64,000 nucleotides of DNA from Aristolochia californica (taxonomy: Eukaryota > Streptophyta > Magnoliopsida > Piperales > Aristolochiaceae): contig JARWKL010000008.1 of NCBI GenBank assembly GCA_029961685.1, positions 126,501 through 190,500 of the forward strand. The letters run 5' to 3'. The translations under genes and the position numbers were made by a program. Positions 48,301-61,689 of the stretch are shown one piece after another. Within the stretch, counting starts at the first letter, position 1, and every line of letters starts with the position of its first letter. The notes below the pieces were generated by a model. The model searched no databases. It was not told the DNA's origin and was given only the letters and a program-made list of their open reading frames with translations.

Positions 48301-49975
48301 AATAAAAGGAAAACAACTTCCATCACAGTGCCGTGGAGATTAATGTCCAGCAACTGTTGTAGCAAGAGCAAAGAAAAGAAAAAGAAAACTTTTGAGAATT
48401 CATTTGTACCTCAATTTTGAAGAATTAATTAAAAAAAGAAGAAGAAGAAGAGAGAAACGAGTTGGATTTGCTGAAAGCAAAAGAAAGCATGCGGAATGGG
48501 AACTCTCTTGTGATGGTATCATTCGCCATCAACAAATGGATTACAGATTTATTTTATTTTTTTAGCCTCTGTGCTTTTGAATCTATAGATCCCTTTTATA
48601 TTGGTTTGGGTATTCTTAGTGAGAATATTGTGGTTAGTGGCAACATATAATATTGCTCTGATGGATAGATCTAAGAAAAGAGAAGAGAATATGTAGATAA
48701 GGATCGATAGAAAAAACGAGAGTACCTAAAACCATATTGCTGAAACCAACGATGCATCGAGAAGAATGGAAGTGAAAAGAGGAGAAATACAAGTATTGTC
48801 ATCTTCCTTGTTCTTTTCTAATGCTAAGACTATTGGGGGGTGACAAATAGACAAAAACGAGCAAACAGGCTATGTCGAACAGAGTTGCAAAGACAAGGTC
48901 GCGCCCATAAGCACAGAAATGCAGTAGACTGATGGGCAAGTCAACAAGCAGCCAAGGCAAGGGCAGATGGAGGTCTGACGGGAGGGGTAACTCCATGCTA
49001 GAGTTGCTCATTGCCCACGGAGGCTAGGCCTAAGGCAAGGAGAGATGGAAAAATAGAACAACTGAAAGGGGAAATTGAAATGAAATGGGCACTCAATGTC
49101 GGGTGGGTTGAAACTCGCTCAGGGGAAAATGGCTAAATGGTTTAAAAGAGAGGTCTTCATAGGGGAATCTCATTTCCGCTTATACTGTTCTGATATTCAG
49201 TAGGGGCAGTAAATGGATTAGATGATAAGGATTGTATATAAACACTATCCAATTCTAAAAATATTCAGACATCCGAAAAACGGATATTTGAATCCTGATC
49301 TATGGGATAATTATCTGAACTCCAATCTACACCAATCCCCCAAAAAAAAAAAAAAAAAAAAGTCGAAAAAAACAGCCAAAAAAAATCTGAATCTAACAAT
49401 GGAAAAACAATATAAAAACTGCAATAAGAAAGATCGAGGAAATCTCCAGATACAGATAGATCACAAATTTGTTCAGAATTTATAAAAAAGAAAAAGAATT
49501 TTAACACAAGTCTTACCAATCTCAAATGAAATTTTATTTCAAGTAACAACTCAATAAAGAACGAAAACCCAAAAGAGTATCCATTTTCTGATCGATGATC
49601 CTCTGGTCATTTAAGCAAAGAGAAGATGCAGCAGAAAACTAGGAAGTCCACATTAAGGTTCTCTATAACAAAAAATTTCTTTTTTTTTTTTTTTGAAAGG
49701 CATAAGGATAAGAAAGTTGCTGAAGTGAAGACACGGACTCTATAAGTCTTTCTTGGGCTAATTTGTTCAAACATTCAATGCCGACAATGAAACATTGCTT
49801 ATACTCTTCGACAAGATTGTGCTACTCTTGACAATCTTACACACAACTTTTATCAACAGGGATCGCAATCCTTACACTTCCCTGATCATCTCCTATGAAT
49901 TGGCTCTCAATTTCTTGGCAAACTTGGCATGAATTCAGGAGTGGATATTGTTCTTTGCTCTGTTCTTTAAATGTC
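45313..49975. other. 4.7-kb gene-poor interval
   Basis: Upstream flank of the P450 and downstream flank of the plastid protein gene. Open frames at 46055-46346, 47139-47324, 47809-48039 and 48042-48224 show no family. Poly-A/T runs lie near 45421, 49337 and 49681. AT-rich text near 49200-49330 (CCGAAAAACGGATATTTGAA and neighbours) resembles decayed transposon ends, but no boundaries were found. Confidence 0.4.
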
Positions 49976-52900
49976 TCATCCATCATTTGGTTTTTCTGGG
50001 TTAGTCTCTTCTTCTGAATCAGAACCATCAATCATCTTTTCAAGAGAACTGACATCACCAGCCTCGGAGAGTGTGTGAATCCGAAGTAAGTCAGCATCCT
50101 CACTGAAGACAAGCAAAACAATTTTTGAAGGAAATTTATCAGCACAGGGAACACAATGGGTTAAAGAATACAAAGGAGAACACTTTTGCATTTGGAAGGG
50201 CCATACTCTGTCACTCCAAATATTTCTTTGATTATTAATGAGCTGTCTCTTGAGCAGAACTCCGGCAGCTAAAACACAGCAAAAGATGAGGAAATTAATT
50301 AAGCAATTAAGAGTCTTTAACACGTCGACCAATATATACAGAGCAACCTAGTGGGAGAGTGCAACTTTGCAGGGCAATGAGACTCAATATTTCTGTGAAA
50401 AGATAAAGCAAAATTTTATTAAGAAGAGGGGGAGGGGCAATTCTTTCAAAAGATCATTCATCACATACAGCAATTTTTGGGCTCCACAATCTCAGGCTGA
50501 TCAGTTAATTAATGACGCAAACTGGGACCAACTTTTTGGCCTTCCACACTTTTCTATCATCTCAACACAAGCTTTTGGGCATTGCTCTCGCAAGTTTTTT
50601 TTTTTTTTTGGGGGTGGGGGGGGAAGGCAAAAATGATGATTCAAATTTAATATATAAAAACTCAAAAGTTCATCATTAATCTCAGTTAGCCGACTATGAA
50701 GACTGAAACTCATGTAATTCAACAAATAACTACAAGCTCTTTGCTCCCAATCTGATCTTTCCTTGGCACCATTTTTTGTAGGATCTTGCTTTGCTGTTTT
50801 TCATTTTCATCTTGTATCTTTCATTTATGTATTCTTTCCTTCCTCGTGAGCTCTTTTAATGGATTCCACCTTCTCATTATTATCAAAGAAAAAAATTATA
50901 AGCACTTTGCTCTAGATTTTGAGATATAACATAACTCCCATTAAATGAGAATCTTTAAAATGTATCTTTGGAGAGCATTTGTATGTAAAACACAAATAAT
51001 CTATAAGACAGAATGCATGTGATTTTGCATGATGCAGGTTGCTGAGATCAGATAAACAACTTTTTACTCCCTTGTCCAGTTTCCTATAAGATGCAAATAT
51101 CACCCCCCCCTCCAAAAAAGAAAAAAGAAAAAAAAAAAGAAAGAAAGAATCCATTGAAAGCCCAATCCACACTCCAAACAGAAGTCAGAAGAGAAAAATT
51201 ACAAGGACAGAAAAAGGGGTGGGTCTTTAGAGAGAGAAAATTAACAGAAGTTCCATTGTGTTGTGTAGTGTCCAGCAACTGTTGTAGCCAGAACAAAAAC
51301 AAAAGGAAAACAGAACTTTTGAGAAGGAAGTTGAACAGCACCATACCTCAGCAAGATAGAGAATCTTTCCAAAGAGCGCCTGAACAGCAATTTTTCGCTT
51401 GAGACCTTTTTCAGTAAATCCAGAAGTATCCATTACAACTGGACCTGAAAAAACACAAAAGCATAATGAGAAACCTAGGACATTGAGCAGATTGCTTGTA
51501 CGTGTTTTATTTTCTTCACGGGACAAAATCTTCATGCCAAGGCTTTTAGCAGCTAAGTTACATGACAAATCAAGTGAGTATTATACATACTGTAAATACA
51601 AGACATGCAATATAGCAGCCTATCAGACCTAAGCTTTTGTAAAGGATACCAGCAGCTCTCTTTCTTTCCATAAGTATTTAATTGGTTCCATAGACTTTAT
51701 GACTCATTAGGACATTAAATTGCCACATTATCCAGAAATGAAATTGCAGAAATCAATGCACCTACAGCTCTAAAGAATTTGAACAGGATTAAGTTCAGTT
51801 ACTCTCATTGTAGCTTTAACCATTCAACACGCCTTTTTTTCTTTTCATATTGTACATTAGTAAAAGCCCTATCATCCTCGAACCTGTGTAAGTGCTCCAT
51901 GTCTCAAGCTAGTTATTTAGGCACAGGAGGGTGTTGTTAGTGTATGAATAATCCTAACTTGGTTATAGACTTGCAAGATCCTGTACTTCTGACTTGGAAA
52001 AAAAGGCTTCCCAATATCAATCAGCACTGTAGTGATGGACCTGGCGCAACTTCAATGCATCCTACTGCTGAGGCTACTCTTAACTTGTTGTTTCCCTTTG
52101 GGTTCCCCCTAGATTGTAGTTTGATGTAGTTGATTATAAACCTGGGCATGCTGTTCCATAAAGAATGTCGAGTGTGCTGCTTGCCTCTTTTCTTCACAAT
52201 AGCATGGAGGTGTGCACTCAACCAAAGCAATAAATCCAGTCTCTTCAGCATTAGGTTGCATTATTTTCTTACCATCTTCTCTAGTAATTGTTGGTGCTTC
52301 GCTGTGGCGATGAGGCAGATTATACGAATCGTTCAACCACTATCAAAAAGAAAGGAATCTCTCAACCCCCCTAAAAGTTTGGAATACATACTAGAAGAAA
52401 CTGTTGATATTTTTGCTCTCTTGTGGTCTTTGGCAAACAAACTCTTAAGGGAAACCAATTATCTCACTGGTATTATGCCAAAAGACTTGTGTCAGCAAGT
52501 TGTTGTCTAACTCTCTTCCTCCTGTATCCCATGGCTTGAAGCTGGCTTTCTCCCTCTTCTTTGTATTCTTTACTAATTAATGAAAAAGTAAACAAGGAAA
52601 AAGAACAATTAAAAAAATGCGATGAACAAAACACATCAAGCTACTAAAAAACAGATACTAAAGCAGACCAGAAAAGAAAGCCCAACAATAGGCCCTTGTA
52701 ATTATTAGTGGCTTCCGATGAGAAGAAAAAACAGCAGGAACTACACGAGCATACCCAACATGATTTTAGGAGATAACTGTAAATGATACCTGGTTGCACA
52801 TACAATAAAATAATCCAACCATGTGACATTTCATACTTAGGAGGGGCAATACTTGGTAGCTACATAACAGAATTTAAAGATTGTCATGAGACAGAGGAAT

Positions 52901-54220
52901 AAACATAATGAAAATTTGAAATTACCTAACTCCTTCACAATTCTCCTTGAAGTTTCATTTAGAACTTCTGCAACTTTAGTATCTTCTAGCATTGTAGCTC
53001 TTCTAAGATGTATAAGGTCCAGAACTAAGTCAGGATTGAATGGCTTTTCATTCAGGGCATATCTTATGTACTTCCTCAAAATTTCCTCCATGCTAAAACC
53101 TGTCTGAAAAGACCCCTGTGTTAAACCATGTCCAGATACTTAATGCAATGGCTTTAGGATGTTATAATAGATGGATTAGGGACCGCAATCATCCTCCAAA
53201 TCCATCAGCCTAAGCCTAAGTTTCTGATTTAAAGGAATTAAGTTAAACGAAAAAAAGATAATGAGATTGTAATAAAAAAGTTATGTCAATTAAGACATCA
53301 ATGTGGCACCTGCAACTAAAAATATGTAAAACATGCAAGTCGAAGAAGTAGTAATTCATTCTTATTGTGCTCTAAAAGGTGGCTATACCGGAATTAAAAG
53401 AAAAGATTCATGTCATACCTTTTGCATAAAGCCTTTAACAGCCGCCTGTTGCACTTCATCTCTTCCCTTTTGAAACAAGTCGTCCAATGATTTCACTAGC
53501 ATACTGTTCTTATTTCTCTAATCATTAAAGTTGAAAAAAAACACAACATGAGCATTTGAACTACTATTCAAAGATAAACCTAATCCATGTATTGGCTTAC
53601 ACTATTTCCAATTGCCAGAGAAGAAACAAAAGCCTTCTAAAAGACATCAATAATGTCACTTCTAACGGAGAACAAGGAATTAGACAAACAAAAGCACTCA
53701 CCAGCTTCTTTCTCTTGAATTTTGGAGAACTGGATTTCCTAATTGTCTTTATGACGGCGATGACAAATGAGAGACCTACATAGGCCAAGGGGATGGCGAG
53801 AATCCAGGGCAAGGAACTCCGACCCACCCTGGGCCCAGGAATGGTTTGGGTCACGGTGCCGGTGAACTCGACGAGGTCCAAGGCCTTCTCTTGAATCCAG
53901 GGAAGCTCCTCCTCCACCTCCTCTTCTTCTACTTGTTCTTCTAATGCTACTTTAGGTGTTTCTTTAGTCTTGGATGACTGGCTAGAGGTTTTTGCGTCGA
54001 CAGTTTTAGCAGGTTCATTTGTATTCGCTTTTGCCATTACTAAAAGGGGGGTTCTCTGTCCCTGTCTGTGGATCCGTGGAAGAGAAGGAACGACCGAGAG
54101 GAAGGAGGAAGATAGTGAAGTGGAGGTGCAGCTGCGTAGCTGCTGCGAACAAAGACGCAACTTAGTGTCGGCGGGGCCGGCGCAGGCCATTACCAAGAGC
54201 TGGTGAGAATGAGTTGCCAT
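49976..54220 (-). CDS. Plastid-targeted membrane protein of unknown function
   Basis: Six exons: 54220-53702, 53517-53419, 53103-52926, 51444-51347, 50268-50207 and 50102-49976. Phases close, 360 residues. The first ~63 residues are Ser/Thr-rich with few acids (transit peptide), then a Glu-rich linker (~93-106), then a membrane segment at 137-160 (PWILAIPLAYVGLSFVIAVI). The C-terminal half is helical and soluble-looking: GFSMEEILRKYIRYALNEKP, DLVLDLIHLRRATML, VVMDTSGFTEKGLKRKIAVQ, DADLLRIHTLSEAGDVSSLE and an acidic SDSEEE end. I recognise this as a conserved plant plastid family with possible armadillo-like helices, but cannot name it with confidence. Transcribed away from UPF0426, 1.6 kb apart. 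Confidence 0.8.
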
Positions 54221-55802
54221 AGAAAGGAACAGGAAGAGACTGTGGGGTGAGGAGGCGCGGTGTCTTCCTTCTCCGCCAACCGGGTCAGGCCGGCCTTTTC
54301 CCTGTTCTCTTCATCGAGAAGTTGGATTTTATGCGATAAAAAGAAACCGATGAAAGGCATATACACACTCAGGCCCATGTCCCTCGTCAGCCCAACAGCT
54401 CCCCTGCTGATACGGGCTGCAACGCCAAGAAATTTCAATTAAATTTCAGGTTTTCATACGTGAGCCTTATAGAATAATGCCACGTAGATTAATCAATACA
54501 AATGTGTTGATCGGGAACATATTTTTGAAGTAACGAGACATCTGGTAATTTCCCAGCAGACACCCAGAGAGCCAGAGTTGATCGGGAACCATTCGAGCAG
54601 CAGACACCCAGAGAGCCAGAGTTGATCGGGAACCATTCGAGCTCTGTGTCTAACAGAGACACATCACTTCACGAGCTTGGACTTTTGTTCTTTGGAACAT
54701 TCCGGGGCTATAAATTTGTAGTCTTGGACATCTTCATCCTCCTTTTCACTATCATTTGCCAACTAAAACATCTTTAGAAAATGCATCTGGATGCACAGAG
54801 TCTGACCCCTGAAAAAACAGAAATGGATTACACCCCTTTGGCATATAGAAACCTCTTATTTTTACGGAAAAAGCATCGAGAATGGGAAATGAAAAATGAA
54901 GTTGGCAGCAACCCTATCACCACATAATGCATAAATACCAAACTCTCCTAAAGAAAACATAAATGGTAGACCAATAAGCAGCATATTAATACACACGAAT
55001 GATCAAAGGATCTGCTTTTTAGTAGACATCAGAGTGTTAACGAGGTTTGAGGCAAGTTTACTATCTCCAACAAAATCGATTACTTTCAACAGTAGTCGTC
55101 CTATTTTCTTCAGCTGTGCTCTTGAAAAAACATTCAAATGCCTATGAAAACTGTTAGCAATGCAAGGACATTACAACGTTTTCTGTGCCTTCAGATCCCA
55201 GGACTAAAAGCAAGAAGAAAAAGACAAACATCAGATTAAAAAAATGAAATAACAAAGACATGAATCCTAATGATATCAAAAGCTCTTTGAAGATAACACC
55301 AGTCTGTCCACAATTGTTTGGCAAAATGTTGTATGTTCATGACTGATTAAACCCTAATTGTTTGGCATTCTTATGTTATAGGACTTCTAAGATACATGTG
55401 ATGCTACAGTCATTTATTGATATTCAAGTGTAATTGGTACAGGCAGTGCAAACAAAGTAAAGGATTCCAAAAAAGTTGGTTTATTCGTTGTCTTATGCTT
55501 AAATTATCTACTTGTAGAATTACAAAAGAAAGTCTAGGAGTATTAAATAATAGTCATAGATTAATGAATACAAAGATCTTGAATTTTATTGGTTTATGAA
55601 ATTAAAATCCCCAAAAGTCTTCTGTTTTAGTCTCCAAAGAATTACATCTAGATCACATTGTAATTTACTGAGGAAAGAAAAACAGTGAGAGACACTGAAG
55701 GAAGATAAGCCCTCTCAGACTCCTTGCGGGTTGCGCTTGCATTAGACGCTTCGAGACACGAGCGAAATCATAATCCAAACAATAGCGAGCGGTAGCGGTC
55801 TG
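54221..55802. other. Divergent promoter region
   Basis: The 1.6 kb between the starts of the plastid membrane protein (-) and UPF0426 (+). Apart from the 44-bp duplication, I see no clear TATA box or element. Confidence 0.5.
54554..54641. repeat. 44-bp perfect tandem duplication
   Basis: Two identical adjacent copies, 54554-54597 and 54598-54641, each beginning CAGCAGACACCCAGAGAG. It lies between the divergent plastid-protein genes, so it could alter promoter spacing. Confidence 0.97.
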
Positions 55803-56374
55803 ATGGCGCAGGCGCTCTTCCTCCCGACTTCCCCATGCGTGGTGAGTCTTCCCTTTCCTCCCCGTTGCTCCTCTTGTAGCGGGTTTTCTTCACTTCTTAG
55901 TTTAATCTACAACTGCGGGTGTTATCTTCATAGTTTCTCTCTCGGGAATTATCTTTGTGCAGTGGAAGTCCACCGCTTTGGGTGCGGTTATCTCCTCCTC
56001 GTTGAGACGGCGTACGCGTTTGGGTGGTTTTAGAGTCAAGGCTTTTTTCAATCCTATTGAAGAACCCATTGTCAAGGAAGCTCTTAAGGTAAACTTGAGC
56101 AGCTTCCTACTTTGCCCGACCTTCTCCGACTCGTACGCCGAAAACCTGATTAATTTAGGAAATTGGCATTTTTACTCGATGAAATTGTTTTCAGGAACCT
56201 GTTGCCTTTATGAGCGGGATGCTTGCGGGATTTCTGAGGCTCGATTTGAGTGAGGATCCTCTCAAGGAATGGCTTACGAGGACTGTTGAAGCATCTGGAA
56301 TCACGGCGGATGAAATTGACGAGAAAGGAATAAACCCTCTGGAAGACTCGCCGCAACAGATAGAGATTGAATAA
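55803..56374 (+). CDS. UPF0426 family chloroplast protein
   Basis: Three exons, 55803-55841, 55963-56088 and 56195-56374, all phase 0, 114 residues. A Ser/Arg-rich transit-like N-terminus (about the first 40 residues, including RRRTRLGGFRVKA) precedes FFNPIEEPIVKEALKEPVAF, GMLAGFLRLDLSEDPLKEWL, RTVEASGITADEID and the end SPQQIEIE. This is the UPF0426 family represented by Arabidopsis At1g28150, annotated chloroplastic. Function unknown. The length is as expected. Confidence 0.92.
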
Positions 56375-58462
56375 ACTAGCTTATACTATATCAAAATGGA
56401 TATATGAGCTCGTAGTTGCTTTCTTTTCCCTCTGAACAATCAAGCTATCAGAAAAATATTCCTGGTGCAAATGAGATAATGGATTTATTCATCTCGTGCT
56501 GCTGGGTTCCAGAATTGGTGTACCATTCTCGTGCGCGGCCTGTACTTAATGATGCTTAAATCTTGAAAATTAAATCACAATAAACCAGCTGCAATTCATA
56601 GAGTCATACTCCTAGGACTTAGCCTTTGGAAGCCTCCATTGAAGCACTTGAACTACTACTGGATGGCTCAACTGAACCTACACTTCGGATCTTTTGTTAT
56701 TTCTTTTAATATCTATTCTATGCATAGATCGTCTGTGTGCACAGCATCACGCCAGGAAGACTGGCCATTGAAATGGTGGTTCAGCAAACTGAAAATAACA
56801 AATATAACATAGATGGAACAGTCATGATGTTCCAACAAGAATTATAGGAGTGACAACATTTGCCCATGTACGATATTATCTGCAAGAAGATGAAGCAGAA
56901 AGAGAGGATCTTTACTGTCTATTTGGCTCAGCACAGCGAAGAACAATTCATCTAGTAAAATATTGACAAACGGTTTCTAGAAGTAGCTTCTTCTTGATCA
57001 ATAAGAAGAAAGAGTGACTCCCTACAAGAATCTTTCTTGTTGAATAAAGAGCCACTTTCTATGAAATTCTCTTTTCTGGATGAACGAGAGAGACGGAGAG
57101 AGGCTGATAAGAACAAATGAGAAGTCCACTGTTTTTCCAGGGGACGCTGTGATAGACAAAGGGATCATTATTAACCATAAAGATCCCTGCCATACTGAAG
57201 ATTACTATCGTTGGAACAACCACAGCATGAAACTTGAATAGAGCCTCCTAGCAGTGCTAAATCTTTATGTTCTAATGACTTCCAACAGCCATAACGACGA
57301 GACAAGTGTAATGGAAAATGGCAAGAATTTTTTTAAGGGGAAAAAATGAAAAAAATGGTACTAATTAACAACATTATACTTCGACGTGAACAAATTACAT
57401 GGAACTAAGCTCATCAAGAGCCAACCCACTTCTTTACAGAACTAGAATCACAAAATCAGAAATAAGGATCAAGATTCTACTAGCGAGAGACTCAATATTG
57501 ACAAAACAAAACGGCAACCCAGATGTGCTCAGTGAAATAGGGCAACTGCAGTCTCTGGGTAGTGTTATCTGTAGTAGGCAACTTCAAACGGCTTCCTTTG
57601 CCTACATCACCTGCACTTCTGGAGACATGTATGCTGGATAGAAATGCCAGTAAGCGCATATCCTATGTGGGAATCATAAGACTTGGAAAACCAAACAACT
57701 TCACGATAGTTTGTCATCTAACTTTAAAACTGGATCGTGTAACATAACCAGTACAAAAGAACTGATTACTTCTACATAATTCTGCTAGGCCGTGTATGCT
57801 TTGATGAGCTGTAAAATGCAAATACAATTTACACAGGTTCTGAACTGATGCAAATGCTTCTCTCTCCAACCATATTCATCACCTACAGGAGAGAACCACA
57901 TCAAAAAATTGAAATCTTGGCTACAAAATTAAGCAATAATAGCCTACAAAATTAGGCAATAATAGCCCAAGTGTTGAGTTCATTTATCTACATAAGAATG
58001 TGTATAGATTATCAATACCAAATAAACAATAAGAAACATAAAGAAGAGCATGACAATAACTGCAACAAAATGTACCAACGGTAGGATAAAGTGAATGGTT
58101 TAAGAGAAGTAGCTGTTCTCTATACATCAAAAGTGAGTATGAACATAAAGTGAATCAGTATGAACAACTTTGCCTCACTCTGGACATGCATTCAACATCA
58201 AAAGTGGAAACACTAGTCTTCTATATCCTCAAACTGGTATCCTTAAAATCAGTTTGATGACCTTTAAGCTGCAAATTTTCTACACATAAAGATGGTTTCA
58301 CATTTCTTTTACTTTGGTTAATAGTGTCATACAATTTTATATTTAGCTATTCGAGTTTGGAATGTATAATCACCAAAGAATTTCTTGATTACCTGTTCTC
58401 CTTCCCCATGGACATGATCAAAGTGAGTGCTGCATTGCGGATTTTAAATATGTTAGGTGACT
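56375..58462. other. Convergent intergenic space, 2.1 kb
   Basis: 3' flanks of UPF0426 (+) and the G-patch gene (-). The two open frames at 57399-57747 (+) have no recognised content. No transposon ends seen. Confidence 0.45.
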
Positions 58463-59346
58463 TTAAACGTTGTCTGGCCAGAATTCCCTGAAAAAAGCTC
58501 TCTCAAATTCTTTCTCTTGCATTTGCTTCTCCTGCTCTTCAATCTTCCTCATCCTTTTGGACATAGCCTTCGTTTTCTTTTTAGACTATAAATAGCCATG
58601 AGTAAAGGAATGAAATCAGTGTCCACTTGAGATCATGATCATTGTAAGCGGATAAATAAACAATTTAGAAGTGGACTCTTTAATCAAAAAAACCATAAGA
58701 TTACAGAATCTACTAAACACCCCATGTGCATGCATAGTTCAGAAATTCGGCCAATAAAACACGGAAAAGTTTCCAGGTTCCAAAAAATGAGAAGAAAAAA
58801 AAAAAGGTTTGGCTGAAGCAGGACTTTACACTCTCATATTGTATTTTGGAAGCAGACACATCATTTATTTCTGCTGAATTTTTCTTTTTCTCCTCGGAAC
58901 CTAGACCACGCTTGTTCTTCTTCACTTGCGGCTGCAGAGGCTCCAGCCGACCCTGTCCATACAAAATAACGATTGCTCGTTGCAATTAATTAATAAAGAA
59001 ACAAATCAAGATTATCAATATAGGAAGAACCTAAACAATATACAAGAATGACCAGATACTGAGACGAAAGTATGACCAAAATGTTCATAACAATCATCAT
59101 TAACGAGAAATAGATAAACAGTTGAACATATAAAGAAACAAGACAGAACCTGTTCTGCAATTCCAAGTCCAGTTCCCTCTTTCCAACCGCATTTCTTAAG
59201 CAGCTATGGAATAGGAGAAAAAATCGTTAGAAAGATTCGCAGGGAACAGAAGCAATAATTAGAAAGAGAGCAGAACGGCATACCTTAAAGCCTATGTTGG
59301 AAGAGCTGATTGCAGTCGAAGTCGAAGAGAAATTCTCTTCTCCCAT
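58463..59346 (-). CDS. Small G-patch domain protein
   Basis: Four exons on the minus strand, 59346-59284, 59203-59150, 58952-58830 and 58585-58463, all phase 0, 120 residues. The G-patch runs from Ser15 to about residue 45: SSNIGFKLLKKCGWKEGTGL with the glycines at 19, 27, 31, 33 and 35, then a RLEPLQP...NKRGLG continuation. G-patch proteins bind RNA or activate DEAH helicases in splicing and ribosome assembly; the partner is unknown. The C-terminus is a basic coiled stretch (KRMRKIEEQEKQMQEKEFER) ending FWPDNV. Splice donor of exon three is AGT|GTAAAG. Confidence 0.88.
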
Positions 59347-59600
59347 CGCTAGGTTTTCGTTCAAACAGTGCCCGTAGCACGATTTCTGAAATAGATCTCA
59401 CCCACCGTCGCAGGTAAAACAAAATACGTGTTTTGGGTTTATGATCAATTATGAAGGCGCGTAAAACAAATAGAAAGGAGGATTATGATTAAAATTACCT
59501 ATGTAGCCCTACTAATGTATACAAATTAATAACATACCATTTTATATATACATAATTTATTAAAAAAACCCGACGGGCAGGAAGAGAGGGATGGAGAGGG
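59347..59600. other. 5' flank of the G-patch gene
   Basis: AT-rich promoter-side sequence. No feature seen. Confidence 0.4.
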
Positions 59601-59619
59601 TCCCTGGCTTAGGAAGAGG

Positions 59620-59812
59620 TTAGGAGACGAGACTCATCCATGGGACCATGAGTCTAGCACACAGTAGCTTATCAAAAGGGATTGAGGAACTTTGTCTACA
59701 TGTGCCAAGCGAAGGGGCATATGATCAAGATATGGTAGACGGCTTCGTCACTGGAACCACAAAGCGGACAAGTGAAATCAGCTAGGGGAGTGCCTCTTTT
59801 GCTCAGGTTATG
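59620..59812 (-). mobile_element. LINE reverse-transcriptase zinc-knuckle relic
   Basis: Read on the minus strand, NLSKRGTPLADFTCPLCGSS followed by DEAVYHILIICPFAW matches the zf-RVT domain at the end of plant LINE reverse transcriptases (the CxxC...H...C pattern). A stop follows and nothing upstream is recoverable, so it is a short fragment. Confidence 0.75.
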
Positions 59813-60442
59813 CAAGGTCCCCTGCTGTTTATTCCGTTCTTCTTTTTCTCTTCACTTCTCTCTCTTATCGCCTTATTCTCTCTCTCAAACTTGCATATTT
59901 ATCATCGTATCAGAGCAGTGTTATCCATCCTTAGGAGTTTCTTCTTCAGATTTTATGTTTCTTTCACAGATTTCCCGACCCTAATGGAAGGGTTCCACTA
60001 GCTTCTCTGGTAGGATAAAATCTCTTCTTTCTTTTTTCTCTTTCTTTTCTACTATCATACCTATTCAAATTGATAGCTACTGTTGCTAATTGAGCAGCTA
60101 TTATGCCCAATTGTCTTTAGGGGACCCTTGCTGAAGCTTTTTGCCTCCCTAGTTTCTGCAGCCATTAAGTAAAAAGAAGACAAATTACCTTTAATGTAAA
60201 GGAGAGTAATTCTATAGCAAGGGTGCACAATATTGGACACTCGGTATTGAATGGTGCACAGTGAAAAGAAGCATTTCCTGTAATCTACGAGTACCGGTGA
60301 GAGTAAACAAGAAAAATTTAAATCAAACAATTCAACAGTCCCATAAAGGACATCGCCCTTTGTACTAGTTTTTGGTTCCATGCAGCGGATACTCATTAAC
60401 TGATTATTTGTCTTAAAGCTCACCACATAAAAAAAAAGAGAT

Positions 60443-60770
60443 CTATACGATGCCTTCTTCTCTCAAAAGATTGTGTATCCTGCATCTTATGTAATAATCT
60501 CTATTATTAGTGAACTTCCTATCCAGAAGATCAATGAGCAATTGAACCTGAAGTAGATAATAAGCAAGAGAATAGAAATCAAGCCGCCATTCAAGATCTC
60601 TCATTAGCATCGAATTTGATCTTCCAACACCATGCCTGCAGCAAGTTAGAGTAGGATTTAGCAAAAGCCATCAGGCATAGTTGAGGCTCAACCTACCTCC
60701 TCCATTGACTTAACTAGTAATGGATTCCGGGAATCCTGAAACCTCTATTGCAAATAATGAAAATGGTTTC
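60443..60770 (-). CDS. Possible exons of an unidentified gene or gene fragment
   Basis: On the minus strand, TTTCAG|GATTCC at ~60740 opens a frame DSRNPLLVKSMEE ending at a GTAGGT donor. After CTTGCTGCAG near 60642 comes GRSNSMLMRDLEWRLDFYSL then AYYLLQVQLLIDLLDRKF, which has a protein-like composition. The two pieces do not join in a common phase, so this is either a decayed fragment or the exon borders are wrong. No family recognised. Confidence 0.3.
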
Positions 60771-61689
60771 TCATACCAAGACAAATGTTCCAAATAGAAC
60801 TGAGCGGATTAATACAGCAAAAATGCGGATCATTTCAGTGGCAATAATAGGCAGGCACACAAATAAAATAAAATAAGATAAAAAGAAGCACCATGACTGA
60901 AAAATCATCAACTAATCAAGCTTTTATAGGAAGTCTGCCTAAATCCCATTTCAAAAGATAAATAAATAACGCACCTTACTTGATCTGAGAACATGCAAGA
61001 AGAGAAGAAAGACAATAAGAAAAGAAAAGAAAAACATAGAAAAAGAAATAGATATCTTTTCTATTGTTTAGCTATGTGGTGAAAGTTGGGGGAAAATTAA
61101 AATGATCTCAAGGATAGTCATGGACCAAAAATAGGGAAAAAAACATTTTGAAAGCTTAAACATTAGTATTAGAGGCATAATATGAAGATCAAGAGTTCCC
61201 TTCACTCCATTGTTCACTTCTATAAGTTAGTTCTACCCCAACCAAAGCTTCATACCCTTTTGACCATCCAACTTAGTTCATACACTTCAAGGGTGATATA
61301 GCCATAGCCAGGAAGTCCAATAACACGATTCTGGATACTGTGGTAATCCTGCATCACTAGAAGGTGAAATTGTCTAACAATCTAACTCTAGTTAGTATAC
61401 TAAATTCTTATTGGTCCAACAATCAGAAACTTTCTCCTAGAGTTAACCAATTTGGATACAAGGGATACACAAATTCATTTTTCATACAAAATTGAAGTCC
61501 TCCATGACTAACAACCAGCATGAAGAGCCACAGCCATCAACGAATATATTCTCACATAAGTTAAAAGCTCCATCTACTCAAGAGTCAACAGGGTCTTTTT
61601 CGAACTCTTCCAATATCTGAAGTTTCCTTGTTCAAGCTCCATGTTTCCTGTGCAACAATGCAAGATTCAGCCATGTAAGTTTCTATTCA

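Noticed and set aside
49337..49360. Poly-A run as evidence of a processed pseudogene
   Set aside because: No recognisable retrocopy lies upstream on either strand.
54190..54442. Frames on both strands around the start of the plastid membrane protein
   Set aside because: They overlap the 5' UTR and transit peptide and have no recognisable content.
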